Assembly: GCF_958979055.1 (NCBI RefSeq)
Contig: NC_084886.1
Coordinates: forward strand, 50,551,654 to 50,615,653
DNA length: 64,000 nucleotides
Source of the DNA: Alnus glutinosa
Lineage: Eukaryota; Streptophyta; Magnoliopsida; Fagales; Betulaceae
Reading direction: 5' to 3'
In this document: in pieces, positions 25,136 to 37,801 of the stretch
How positions within the stretch are numbered: the first letter of the stretch is position 1
Layout of the letters: each line of letters opens with the position of its first letter
The notes under the pieces: generated by a model
The model's database searches: none
What the model saw: the letters and a program-made list of their open reading frames with translations, nothing else
Told to the model about the DNA's origin: nothing
Made by a program: the position numbers and the translations under genes

Positions 25136-28100
25136 TTACAAAGACAGCTGAGATGATATCCAAACTCCAAGAGACACGATACCAATGGTAGCAAAAGCTT
25201 GCCCCAATTCATATACAAAATTTTGTTGCTCTAGTGACAAGTTTTGCCAATCTGTCCGCCTATGCAAAAGTCAGAACCACGGAAAAAAGTGAGAAAAGTT
25301 AACAAAAATAGTCAGAATATGTAAAAATTCATCTCTGAAGACACAAAAGATTACAAGCATAACAGGTGACAATGAAATTTTTAAACCATATTTGAACTCT
25401 AGATTTTGGACAATTAAACTTCCAGTTGGAAAAAAGATATATTTAAATTTGAGTACGTCTTGAGATTATTGTCATTCTAAGATGTATTAGTGTTTTTTTT
25501 TTTTTTTTCAGAGGCTGAATCAGATTATTCAGTCTGCTCAACTTGGCTTCACCAGTAAAATTTATAAATCATATATGAACAAACAGGTGCATACCCTAAA
25601 TCAGCGATGACGATGCTGACGTTATCTTGTGATCCTTGGTCCTGCAAAGCATATGCAGATTTAGGTCACTAGAACTGCCCAAGTAAAACATATTACCATC
25701 TGTTCAGAATAAAAAAAAAAAAAAAAAAAAAGGAAAATTGTCCATATATATAATTCATTACCAGAGCTGCTTGGGCAAGTGCTTCAGAAGCTAGCTGAAA
25801 TCAGAACAAGAAGAATGTTAACACTGCATGCCCATGATTAAAGTAGCAATGAAAGAAAAAAGGCAAAATTTGAACTGGGTTTTTAGGTTATAACAATTTT
25901 GTGGGATACAGACCTGAACATCTCCATGCTGTCGAAGTTGATTTCTAACAAAAGTAACTGCATCTGAGCTGAAAATGATAGCAAAAATGCAAAATGATTC
26001 TCCTCTATTGATTTTAAAAGACAGAGGAAGTTAATTAAAACAACTGAAGACTCTTTTAACAGATTGCCTAATGGTATAGCCAAGAGTAAAAAGGAGACTC
26101 TAACAGACCTGTTCATGTAATCCCATAAGCCATCAGATGCTAAAAGTACAAACTCTGCATCTGACCCAAGAGCTGCTTGAAAAATATCTGGAGATGCAAC
26201 AACCAAGTCTGCATTGAATTGTACACTGGTACAAAATAAATGTTTTAACTGTCAAAGTATTCGTGTAAAGTCTGTGGTATGCAATCATGCAACAGCTATA
26301 ATACCACAAAAGGTGTGTCTAATTTATGTTACTAATTCAAAACTATTCATGAGATAGTATCTTAGCAATCCTCCAACAATGGGGAATTCACACAAGAGTT
26401 ACTCCAGTATTGCATCAACCAATTTTTTAGAAATTTGAATCATATATATTCAGACCCAAGTAAATACCAAATCGCTTGAAAAATTCAGATGATAGTGTTA
26501 GTATATGGGGCATAACATAATTATTCTTTGTTAGATGGATGAGGAATGCTCCTCATCCATCCATTCCCAAAAAAGATCATATGTTGGATCTCAACCATTC
26601 AATTAGAAGTCCTCAAGTACAGATTCAAGCCTTCGCAGCACTCAAATTATCGCCTAATTACATAGAGCTTGTGGCTGAGAATTTTCCATATAGTTCATTT
26701 AAGAGTAGACAACAGATTAAATTTGTGTATAATTTGATCCAATCATCTGATATGGCTGAAAATGTGTGAACTTCATGAGGAGATTACCTACCGAGAAACA
26801 AATTTTTCAGACCATCTCCCTTCTTCTAATCCTTTCTTCAGCATCCTTTGGTAGTGAAAACAAAGAAGACCATCAGGAGATGCATATAGTGGTTGGTCAT
26901 ATATTTAAAATTTAATACATGAAAGAATTGCGTGCCTAAGTTAAGATGAAAAAGAAGAGATTAGAATTGAAAGACCAAACTCGTTCTTCTTTGTCTTGAA
27001 CCGCATGTCACCAAAAGCACGAGCTACGGCAATGTCTCCACAAATCCTTCCATTATTAATCTGTAGACACCATAAGAAAACTTGTCAAGTTTTGACATGT
27101 AATCTGGATTAGATGTGAGCTCCAACGAAAAACTGGAGTTTTAATTAATAATCTAAATAGCTAAAAGCTATGAGGTTTTAATTGCAAAAATGTCAAAACG
27201 GTAAAAGCCAAGTAAATATGCTAATTGAATCATAACCAGGGATCTCCAAACAAGAATTTCAGGGGGAAGTTTCAGTTATGCATGGAAAAAAGAGAGCACT
27301 AATATGTCTAGCAACATTCAGATACTCCAAATTCCTAGCATATGGCAAGCTGAGATATATAGAAGCCATATAAATCTTCATCTTACATTATTGGACTCTA
27401 TTTCCTATCCTAAATTTATTGGAAGAAGGCAAGAGCAGAGATGACGAGATATGCCAATTCGAAACATCAACCAAATTGGTTTCTTAAAGCAAATGGATTT
27501 TTGCATTTCATAGCAGTTTCATTTTTTTAATAAATGGAAGAAAATGAATGGAAAAACACACCCATCCACCTGCATCTCTAACTCTTTTGATTTCTTGAAG
27601 TGAGGCCTTGTTGCTTCCATAAGGTCGATGAGGATTGGTTAATACTTCCACTTTTCCCGAACGAGATAGGACCTGCATCAACAAGTCAGCAAAGAACATA
27701 TGAAAAATCATATAAATCCTCTAATCTCTAGTTTCATTGACTCAATCTAAAAATTCCTGAAATTATATAGGGGAAAGAGTTCTTGGAGTCAGCAGCTTCT
27801 ACCATACTCAAACCATAATACTCAGATTTTATTTCGGTTGTACTCCCTTCCCCTTTACTGATATCTTATTGGGAATTAAAACAGCAGTAGTTGGAAAAAT
27901 AATAAGAAATTTCTCTAAGAAAAAAGCTTGAAAAGAAGCATAAGGGACATGGGGTCCAAAAGGAATGCTAGAATTGGCTACGTACCACACATGAGTCACC
28001 AACATGTGAAATAAACAGCATATCATTTCCAATGAACATAACAGTAGCTGTTGATCCAGATTCATGTTCCTCCCCAGACATTTCAAGCCTTGAACAAAAT

Positions 28101-29011
28101 GAAACACCATCTAAACCTTTGATTCAGTAATACAGAGAATACAATCATATTGGGACAATATGATTTGCATATGCTAGGCAGACAAAATGATTTCCTGAAA
28201 CATATTATATGTGCATACCAATTTAATAACTTCGTATCAGCTTTTACAAAAGCCTCCTTTAATGCCTCTCTAATGGTTTGGAAATCCTTTCCACTCAAAA
28301 GCAATCCACCTTGTAAAGCTGCAACACACTCTTTATAAAGCTCATCCCTGTTGTTGGTACATAAGATCAGATGGGGTCTTGCAAAGAAAACTTAATTTAA
28401 AAATTAATAGCTCCAGATAATATTCCACAGCATTCTTTATAACAAATTCAGGGATGAGCAAGGGCCAAAGGGTTAAAATATGGGTTGAGCACAAAAAATG
28501 AAGATAAATTTTCTCAGTAGATATCATACCGATAAATCGCAAAAAAAGTTTTGCCCATCAATATAAATGCTTCCCCAGTATTGCACAGAAAGCAAATTAA
28601 ACAGAAAAACTTGCAAACAAGGAAAATACAATCTTCTCTTCTTCTTTTTTTTCCTTCTTCAAGAATTGTATCAAGTCACATAATTTCCATCTTGCCTAAC
28701 CTGAGGAACTTGACAGAAGAAAAACCACCATGCCCATCAAACACTGCAGCAAACGAGAACCCATCAAGGCCATCACACCGGACAACGACATCATCTTCCA
28801 TCTCTTCCCGGGGACCCTGCCGGGTTGTCGAACCCCAACGAACACCGGCTACAGCTGTCAAGGATGACGGTGCATCAATAGCAATAGCCGAGCAGCATCG
28901 GCTTCTTGCTTTGGTGGAACAAGTAGATTTCTTGGGTGGCTTCAAGCTGGAGCTGCTGGAGTGGAGCTTTGTCAGGAGGAATTTCTGCAACTGTGGGCTT
29001 AGTAGTGCCAT
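25136..29011 (-). CDS. PPH1: Thylakoid-associated PP2C phosphatase, TAP38/PPH1 type
   Basis: Chloroplast PP2C that dephosphorylates light-harvesting antenna (LHCII) and so drives the state 2 to state 1 transition. Eleven exons: 29011-28701, 28347-28219, 28088-27986, 27672-27562, 27060-26981, 26845-26792, 26225-26109, 25968-25914, 25794-25762, 25641-25595, 25259-25136; 387 residues, against 388 in Arabidopsis PPH1 (At4g27800). Residues 1-40 are Ser/Lys-rich with few acids, fitting a transit peptide, then [12 protein letters not shown] as in PPH1. PP2C motifs: EEMED (69-73), DGHGG (92-96), [23 protein letters not shown] and DNVS. The tail [19 protein letters not shown] is a hydrophobic thylakoid anchor. 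An in-frame ATG 13 codons upstream (29050) is possible, but MALL... matches the family start. Confidence 0.93.
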
Positions 29012-30298
29012 TGCCAGAGAGTTTGAATCAAACTTAGTTCGATGGTTCAAAGTGTTGGAAAACAGCCTCGGACGAGGGAGTGGTGGAGGTGGTTTGGTTT
29101 AGTGAAGGGGATAAGAGAGAACGAAGGAAGGCCTCTAACCGATTTAACGGATTGGATTCCAGATTGGGTGGGACCCTTCACTGTTATTGGACAGAACAGC
29201 CAGTTCAGATTTTGACACCTCAGATACTGATAGGACCCAATGCTTGGATCATTTGCATGTTTGTTAATGTGTTTTAGGAGTACTTATTGTTTTTGTTCTT
29301 TTGTTCTTTTTTTTTTTTTTTTTTTATAATTTAAAAATAAAAAATTTAACAAAATTAAAGGAGCCTTTATCTGCTGCCAAGCTAAAATTTCATAGGAAGT
29401 TTAGAATAAGTTCACACATTTTATTAGATTACTTGTAATTACGTGGTAAATTGCTCAAATATTTGCTGGTGAAGCAAGAATACTATTATACTACTAGTAA
29501 TTATTTGAAAATTAGTTTTTAAAGCGGTAAAGAATGAAATTTACTTCTATTATAGTTCATTCATTTACATAAAAGCAAAGAGGAAAAAATTTTGTTTTCA
29601 AAGGTAAATACTTTTTACAAAAATGCTACAACTACAACTGGTCTACAATTATTTTGCATATAATTAGAGTTAAAAAAAATATATATATATATTTAATGAT
29701 CATCGCAATTTCGAATGTCTTTTTTTTTTTCAAGTACATTAAAAAAACAAACAAACAAAAAACACAAAACAGTTAACTAAAGAGAGGTGGATCTTTGACA
29801 CTACAAATGGGAAAAAAAGGGGTGGGAAAATGTAGCCAGAGTGAAATCTAACCGCAGCCAAATAAACCACGTGATGAGCACATAAATTAGTACTTTTGTG
29901 AACTTTTCTTGCTTTCCAAGAAGAAGAGACATGAAAGCATCACTCGTGCTTTTTTAAAGCCCCTACATGGGCACCCAAATTCTCACTTTCTCCATGTCAT
30001 TTATGGAAGATGATATTTTATTTGGATAAATAATACACTTACATCTTCTATACATCTCTTGTACATCTCCATATAACTAAATTTTAAATCTATTATTGAA
30101 TTTGTGACAAATGTGAATTTTAAAATGAAATGTACAATAAATGTATAGGAGATGTAAAAATATCATTCCATATGAATCAAATATCATTAACTGATTTTTT
30201 TTTAAATAAAAATAAAAATAACATAATGAACACCTAATAAAGAAAATCATTTTGATTTCTTCATAGTTTCTAAGAACTAAATAAAGCCACAAGTCTTA
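29012..30298. other. PP2C upstream region and AT-rich spacer
   Basis: The first 100-200 bases are the likely PP2C promoter and leader. Further out is AT-rich DNA with one weak inverted repeat (about 30017-30170, ends near TACATCT / AGATGTA) that may be an old MITE. No gene. Confidence 0.4.
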
Positions 30299-30597
30299 GA
30301 GCATTCACAATGGGTTATGTAAAACCCACTGTAAATCTACAATACATTAAAAAACCCACAAAAAATTCCTTCATCAGCTTCTCTATCCCAACGCTAGTTT
30401 TAGATTTGTTAAGGATTTGTGAAAAGTGCAGCGTTGTACTGTTCACAGATATATCGATTTGTTTATTCATTATTTCTATCCCTCGATTCCTTCCCAATGC
30501 AACGCCTATTTCCCTCCACCATCTATCTACTCTGCCGCCTCTCTCTCTCTCACTCGCTCATGGAGTTTACTTGCCTCTGACCAAGGAAGTCGATCGT

Positions 30598-30978
30598 TGC
30601 TATGAGCCTAATTTGCTAAAAGGGAAAAGGATAGAAATAGGATAGCTTATGACTCTTCGAGGGGTCAATCCTCCTTGTGTTTTTGATGGAATTCATTTTG
30701 TTGCTTTCATTGATACTAAGGCTAGTTTAAATACTAGCAGGGTTACAACTGAAAAGATCCCACGACTCAAACATGCGTAATAGCCTATTTGCAGTTGCGC
30801 AAACCACTAACACCACTAACATATACAGTAACCAAGTTCCATCTTCGTAGGAGAAGTGACGGGTTTTTAGGGAAGAAACATATCTGACTCTATACACTGA
30901 AATACCAACAAACATTATAAACAAGACTCATAACAGAACTTGAAACACACGACCGAAATATTGAGACACACGTGCACA
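30598..30978 (-). repeat. 3' LTR of the Ty3/Gypsy element
   Basis: Begins TGCTATGAGCC and ends GTGCACA on the plus strand (TG...CA on both strands). Matches the right LTR along its full length apart from a few indels. Confidence 0.85.
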
Positions 30979-33900
30979 CTAGCTATGCCATCCAACTGTC
31001 TTCCACTTCCCTAGCTGTCTTTAAGTGGTTCCCAACACATGTCCCTGTACGTGAGTTAGAAAGACCCCACATGTCCAGTACCTGAACTATCTAAACATTC
31101 CCAAGCATTAAACACTTGTGTGCATAACACAGCCTCACCGATCAAAGGACCTTGTCCACAAGGTCAGGAAAGGAGGCTCTGAGGTCTTCTAAATCCTCCC
31201 TAGTGGCGTCCTGTTCTAAAGTCCCCTTCCATTGCACCAACACTTCCACTCCAGCACGGCTCCCTTTCTTCTTGAGGCTGCGCTCTAGGATAGCTTGGGG
31301 TTTTGGAACTAGTGTTCCTTTCGAAGTAACTGCCGGAAGATGAGGTAGGGGCATGATTTGCTTGCCCAATTTCTACTTGACCTAGGAGACATGGAATACT
31401 GGATAAATTTGGGAGCTTGAAGGGAGGTCAAGCTTGTAAGCAACTTCTCCAATTTTTTGGATCACCTGAAAAGCTCCATAATATCGTGGAGATAATTTGA
31501 GATTCTTGCGGAAGGCCGCTGACATTTGGCGATAAGGACGGAGATGAAGGAAGACCCAATCGCCCACGTTGAATTCTCTAAAAGTTTGATGCTTGTCTTC
31601 AAAATACTTCATGCGAGTCTGTGCTTCTTGGAGATTTTCTTGAAGGAGCTTCAGGATAAAATCTTGACTCTTCAATTCCTCTTCTACAGCCTTTACCTTC
31701 GTTGTTCCATGCTCAAACGGCATCATGCGAGGTGGTGGGTGTCCATACACGGCCTCAAAGGGAGTTAACTTGGTTAAGAAGTGTATAGAGTTGTTATATG
31801 CCCATTCGGCTAATGATAGCCAACGCACCCAGTCACGAGGCCGGTCTCCAGTAAAGCTTCAAAGGTATCCCTCCAAGCCTTGTTCTTGACTTCGGTCTGG
31901 CCATCGGTTTGGGGGTGATATGCAGAGCTCATCAGCAGCTCGGTTCATGTAACCCTTAAGAGTTCCTTCCAGAACTGGCTGGTAAAAGTTGGATCCCGAT
32001 CACTGACAATTGTTTTAAGAATTCCATGTAGCTTGAAGACATTGTTAGTGAATAGTCTGGCTACTGAAGTTGCTGTATATGGATGGCTCAGGGAAATAAA
32101 GTGAGCATATTTGCTCAACCTGTCAATAACCACAAAGACAACATCCTTCCCCTGAGATGGGGGTAATCCTTCAACAAAATCAATACTGACCTCAGTCCAA
32201 TTTTGATATGGAATTGGTAGTGGCTGCAGAAGTCCTACCGGGTGGATTGTCTCTGTTTTGTTTCTCTGGCAAACCTCACAATCTTTGATGAAACTTCTTA
32301 CCTCCTCTCGCATGCCAAGCCAGTAGAACTCCTTCTTCAACCTTGAGTAAGTTTTCTGTGCACCCATGTGTCTGGCTAATGGGCTGCTGTGAAACTGTTG
32401 CAGGATTTGTTGCTGGAAAGGCTTAAGAGTGCCTAAGTGGATTTGCCCCTTATAGAATAGAAGGTCATTGTGGAGCTGGTACTTCATTGGATCTAAGGCC
32501 CCTTACTGGAATTGATGAATAAGTTGCTACAACTCTGGATTTTCTGCATAACTTGTGGTTAGCTCCCTTAACCAAGTTGGTTGAATGGTACTGATGGCCT
32601 GATTGTTTATTGCTTCATGTCCTGTTTGGTCTGAATCAGTGGATGAGAAGTCTTCAGCTGTGTCCTGTCATGCATCTCTTCTTGACAGTGCATCCACAGC
32701 CTTATTCTCCATTCCTCTTTTGTATTCCACTGTGAAATCAAATCCAAGGAGTTTGGACACCCATTTTTGCTGAGCAGGTGTTCCAATCCTCTGTTCCAAC
32801 AAATATTTTAGGGCTTGTTGATCTGTCCTGACCTTAAAACTTTGCCCCAACAAGTAATGCCTCCATTTCCTTACAGCCATAACTAAAGCCAATAACTCAT
32901 TTTCATAGGTAGACAAGTGTAAACTTTTTCCCTTAAGTCCTTTACTGAGATAAGCCAATGGTTGCCCAGTTTGCATGAGCATTGCCCCTATACCTTATCC
33001 AGATGCATCACACTCCACAATAAAGGCTTTGGTAAAGTCAATTAAACCTAGAACTGGAGGGGTTGTCATAGCTTATTTGAGTTGGTTAAATGCCCTTTCT
33101 GCATTTTCATTCCAAGCAAATGAATTCTTTTTTAGAAGATTATTGAGGGGGGCTACAATTCCTCCATAGCCTTTCACAAACTTCATATAATATCCAGTTA
33201 AGCCTAAGAAGCCTCTCAAAGCCTTAGGATTTCTAGGAACAGGCCACTTAAGCATTGCATCAATTTTGTTAGGGTTAGCCTTCACTCCATCTTCTGAAAT
33301 AACATGCCCTAAGTACTTTACCTCTTGACACCCAAAGTGACACTTAGACAACTTAGCATACAACTGATGCTGTTGGAGGAGTTCTAAGACAACTTTCAAA
33401 TGCTTCAAATGGTCTTGCAGGTTCTTACTGTATATCATCAAAGAAAACCAGTACACACTTCCCAAGGTAGGGTCTAAAAATGTCATTCATAAGACTTTGG
33501 AAGGTTGAGGGGGCATTAGTTAGCCCAAAGGGCATAACTAAAAATTCAAAATGCCCTCATTTGTCCTAAAGGCAATTTTAGGCACATCAGCATCATGCAT
33601 TCTAATTTGGTGATAGCCAGACCTAAGATCTAGCTTGGAAAAAATCACAAACCCATATAATTCATCCAAAAGTTTATCTATGTTGGGTATTGGGTACTTA
33701 TCTTTGATTGTATTCTGATTCAATGCTCGGTAGTCCACACACAGCCTCCAACTTCCTTGAGCCTTTCTCACAAGCAGAACTGGGGAGGAGTAGGGGCTTT
33801 GGCTCAGCCTTACGACTCCTATTGCAAGCATTTCCCGAACAAGCTTTTCTATCTCCTCCTTCTAGTAGTAGGGATATCGGTAGGGCCTCACACATGTCGG

Positions 33901-35759
33901 TGGTGACCCTTCAGTTAGTGGGATTTGTTGGTCAGAGCTCCTGTGGGGAGGCAGGTCTGAGGGTTCCTGGAACAACCCGGTGTATCCCTTCAATAATTCT
34001 GCAATGGCCGGATATTGGAGCCTCTAGAGTTTTGGTGTTTCTGCTCCTAGTACTTGAAGCCATACCCCTTTGAACTCGGCCCCAATTTTCTGTGGAACCT
34101 CCTCCTCTACTTCTAAGTTGGCAGCAATTGGAATGAGCCTTTGCAGCAGCACTTCTTGCTTATGGTGTTTGAATTTCATGGTAAGGTTAATGAAATCCCA
34201 AAGGATGGGACTCAGTGTACCTAACTAGCCCACTCCTAACACTACATCACAACCCCCCCAAAGTCAAGAGGTGTAGATTTGCCTTGAACTCCATTCCTCG
34301 CAAGTGTAATGACATAGGCATACAACATCCTTTGCAGGGAACAAAATCCCCATTGGCTATCATGACATTCACTTGGCTCATCGTTTCAATTGACAGTCGG
34401 ATCCTCCTAGCCAAATTCTGGTCCACAAAACTGTGGGTGCTCCCTGTATCAATGAGAACCACTATAAGTTGCTCTCTTATCTTTCCCATCACCCTCATGG
34501 TTCTTGGTGTAGCAGCCCCTGCCAATGCATGTAAGGAGATGCCTAACAGCTCAGCCTCCTATGGTTCAACTTCAGCTTCAGCTTCTTCTTCTGGTAATAC
34601 TTCCTCAACTTATCTCCTCTGGATCATTAAAATCAACCCCTTCCAGTAACAACAACTTGGGCCGGCTGCACCTATGGCCTGGTTGAAACTTCTAATCACA
34701 ATTGTAGCACAGTCCCTTCTCTCTTTGCTCCTGCATTTGGGTTGGGGTTAATTGCTTGATAGGGATGCTAGGCTTTCGGTTGAAGTTGTTGTAGGTTGAG
34801 GTAGTGTTTTGGGTTTCTGGTGGAGGTGGTGCAAGGAGTCTTGGGGTATCCGGGGTTTGTGGCTAGCTTGGAATATCCTAAAGAATTTGGTCCCCAGGTT
34901 TGGTATTTCTAGCCCCTACTTCTCAACTTCACCTCTTCTTCTTGTAACCTTGCTAATCCAAAGGTTGTGGTTAAGTCCCTTGGTTTGAGCATGGTAGCAA
35001 TGATCCTAATCTCATCTCTTAGGCCACTTAAGAAGGTACTAACCTTGAATTCTTCACTAAGCCCTTGGATTTGGTTAGACAGAATTTCAAATTGGGTTTG
35101 GAAATCTTCTACGGTTGAGGTTTGTTTTAGTTTGGTGAAGATTTCTATGGGGTCATCAAAGGCTGAAGGTGCAAATCTGGTTTTTAGGGCACTCACAAAG
35201 TCCTCCCAACCTCCTGTATACCCTGAATCCATTAACCAATTATACCATATGAGAGCTTTCCTTTCCATGTGGAAGGCAGCAAAGGATACATTTTGTTGTT
35301 CCGGAGTACGGTTGTAGTTGTAGAACTGTTGAGCTTTGAGAATCCAATTCATTGGATCAGTCCCATCAAACCTCAGGAAGTCTAACTTCAAGGTTCGAGT
35401 TTGAAGCCCTCCTTCATTGTAGCTCAGCAACTGAGTTCTAGAATGGCCATTGTTCTCCCCATTCTTTTCTGTGTTAGCCTCCGGATCCTTCCCTCCTTGA
35501 TTCTCCTTACTACAACTCCCCTTCTCAAAAGTGTGCTGGTTGAATGTATGGCTATTCACAACCATATTGTTCGAAATAGCAGCAACATTGGAGGTGAGGC
35601 TAGCTATCTGCTCCCTAATAGCCTCCAAGAGTTCTGTATGCTGCCTAAGAGTCTACTCATGTGTCGCTGTGTGCTGCTGGTTGGCTGCTACCGACTTAGC
35701 TAGTTGAGTGTAACGGGTTCCCTCCACCATAGTCGCAGGAACGCGACTCTGATACCACT

Positions 35760-36112
35760 TGCTATGAGCCTAATTTGCAAATAGGATACTTTATGACTCT
35801 TCGAGGGTAAATCCTCCTTATGTTTTTGATGGAATTCGTTATGTTGCTTTTGAGGCTAGTTTAAAAACTAGCAGGATTACAACTAAAAAGATCCCACAAC
35901 TCAAACATGCGTAATAGCCTATCTGTAGTTGCGCAAACCACTAACACCACTAACATATGCGGTAACCAAGTTCCATCTTCATAGGAGAAGTGGCAGGTTT
36001 TTAGGGAAGAAACATAACTGACTCTATACACCGAAATACCAACAAACATCATAAACAAGACTCATAACAGAACTTGAAACACATAATCGAAATACTGAGA
36101 CACACGTGCACA
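35760..36112 (-). repeat. 5' LTR of the Ty3/Gypsy element
   Basis: Same TG...CA borders as the left copy, a little shorter. The tRNA primer-binding site at 35747-35757 lies directly inside it, which fixes the element's orientation as minus. Confidence 0.85.
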
Positions 36113-37175
36113 CTAGGTCAATGTTGTATCCAAATCTTCACTCTAAAGTCGACGTCACCCAAGAAACCAATTTCCCTGGCATATTAATTACTCTCACATG
36201 CCTCTCCCTTTTCAAATTCTGTAATTGTAGCTTTTCTGTTTTCTCTGGGATTACTTTTCTGGCTTTGTTCTTTGTTTTGGTCGGTGTTGAGAGTTTTGGG
36301 TTCTCATTTGGAAACCCATTTGGTTGTTGATTTTTTTATTGTGGTTTTGGTTGGGCGATTTGAGATGGAAATTTGTGTTTTTTTCTTTATGGGTTTTTGT
36401 GGGATTTTGAAGCACCGTTGGAATTTGGAAGGATGGTTTTTTTTTTTTAAGAAAATAAAAAATAAAAAAATCAAGTTTTTATGGATGAGGTGTGTGGAGC
36501 TTGAGGGTTTCAATGGTTATGGGAATTTTAGGGCTATGATCTGGAACCTATTGGGATGTTGACTTGTGCGAGCTGGTCTTGGTTGGAAGCTTGAGGATTT
36601 GTAATCATAAGTATGTGCTTTGGCATTTAGTTTAAGCTCAACAGCTTGGCATTGTTGCGGAGAGAACCCAGTTTTAGTTACCCATTTAATTGATTTTCAT
36701 TTCTGGTTCGTCATCTTTCTTTGATATTGGGTTGATGACGAATTCACCGTGGGTCGATTTTGATTTTGATTTTTCGATGGGTTGATTTTGATTTTGATTT
36801 TCCGGTGGGTTGATTATGGGGTGGTGAATTATGGTGTCTATGTGATAATTCTGCATTTTTTTTGTGTTTGATGTTTTTAGGTTTTGAAGCTTGAGCTGGT
36901 GAAGGCCGACTGGGTTGAAAGTGGTTGAAAACTTGAAAGTGCAGGTTGTTGTTTGATGAAATGCCGGTGAGAGATGATTTCGGATCTGTGAAGATGAGTG
37001 AATATGAGGTTTTAACAAAAATAATATTAAAAATTATTATTTTAATAAAATAGATATAAATTTAGATAATCGGTTGGATGGTAGTTTTAAAAGTAATTAG
37101 TTTAAACTAGCAAAAAGTGGGTTTTGGTTATCTGAAATAGATTGAAATTTAAATCATCCATTGTGAATGCTCTTA

Positions 37176-37801
37176 GACAGTCTCACTCTGTCGGGTCTCG
37201 AATCTGGCATTGTGTTTATTTTTCGTTTTCTTTATCCTTTTCCTATTTTTCCTTTGTCGACCCTGCTACACATTCGTTGATAATTATACAAGTAATGCTA
37301 TTCACTCCACTTTTATCTCACACGTAGCATTCCAATCGGGCCTTGAATCAACCTTTTAAAAATAATAATAATAATAAAGATCTTAAAGCATATTGCCAAT
37401 TTTACTGAGTAAGATAAAAGTATAATATATAATATTTCTCATACTAATAATAATAATGCTAGAAATTACATTTTTATCCAGCTATTCCACCCGATTGATG
37501 TGATAGTGTCAATTAGTCTTTATATTTTTCGTTTAATAAATAATAAGGACTAATCCAAGAGCTTATTAGTACTATCTCGTCGGCAACTTAAGATAGTAAT
37601 AAAATAAAAGTGTGATTTCGTGTGACTAAATCTCAGAATTCACTCCCAGTCTCCCAGTGCAAGCTCATCATGGTGTGTCTCAAAAAAAAAAAAAAAAGCT
37701 CAGCATGGTGAATAGAATAGAAAGGTCTAGGAAAGAAGAGAATAAAGTCTCGAAGAAACTGACAATTATACAACTTTAACACACAATATATCCATCTAAG
37801 C
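37176..37801. other. AT-rich spacer at the 3' side of the pTAC7 gene
   Basis: Contains (TAA)n stretches (37362-37378, 37446-37457) and the likely 3' UTR of the minus-strand gene that follows. Nothing else is supported. Confidence 0.4.

Larger units (their letters stand above)
30598..36112 (-). mobile_element. Ty3/Gypsy LTR retrotransposon, broken
   Basis: Fossil of about 5.5 kb on the minus strand. In element order: 5' LTR (right), primer-binding site TGGTATCAGAG (initiator tRNA-Met type) two bases inside it, gag (about 35.6-34.9 kb), protease, reverse transcriptase with an RNase H part, integrase with zinc-binding HHCC region, and a chromodomain-like end, then the 3' LTR (left). The order RT-RH-integrase and the chromodomain-like end place it in the Ty3/Gypsy chromovirus group, perhaps Tekay-like. 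The coding region is broken in several places. The LTRs differ by roughly two dozen substitutions in about 350 aligned bases (near 7 percent by eye), so the insertion is probably a few million years old, more if the host is a slow-evolving tree. No clean 5-bp target duplication was found. Confidence 0.9.
30299..37172. mobile_element. TIR element (TTA target site) interrupted by an LTR retrotransposon
   Basis: Perfect 15-bp terminal inverted repeats, GAGCATTCACAATGG, lie at 30299 and, inverted, at 37172, each flanked by TTA (30296-30298 and 37173-37175). AAAACCCACT-type blocks recur inside both ends. Without the inserted Ty3/Gypsy element its length would be about 1.36 kb. The interior right half (36120-37140) is T/G-rich and resembles a plant leader intron more than a transposon, and no transposase is seen. 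TIR start and target site resemble those of the elements at 13943 and 58488. Confidence 0.6.

Noticed and set aside
36106-36562. Overlapping hydrophobic frames
   Set aside because: Frames are short and Phe/Leu-rich from T-rich DNA that resembles an intron; no domain and no clear splice partners.
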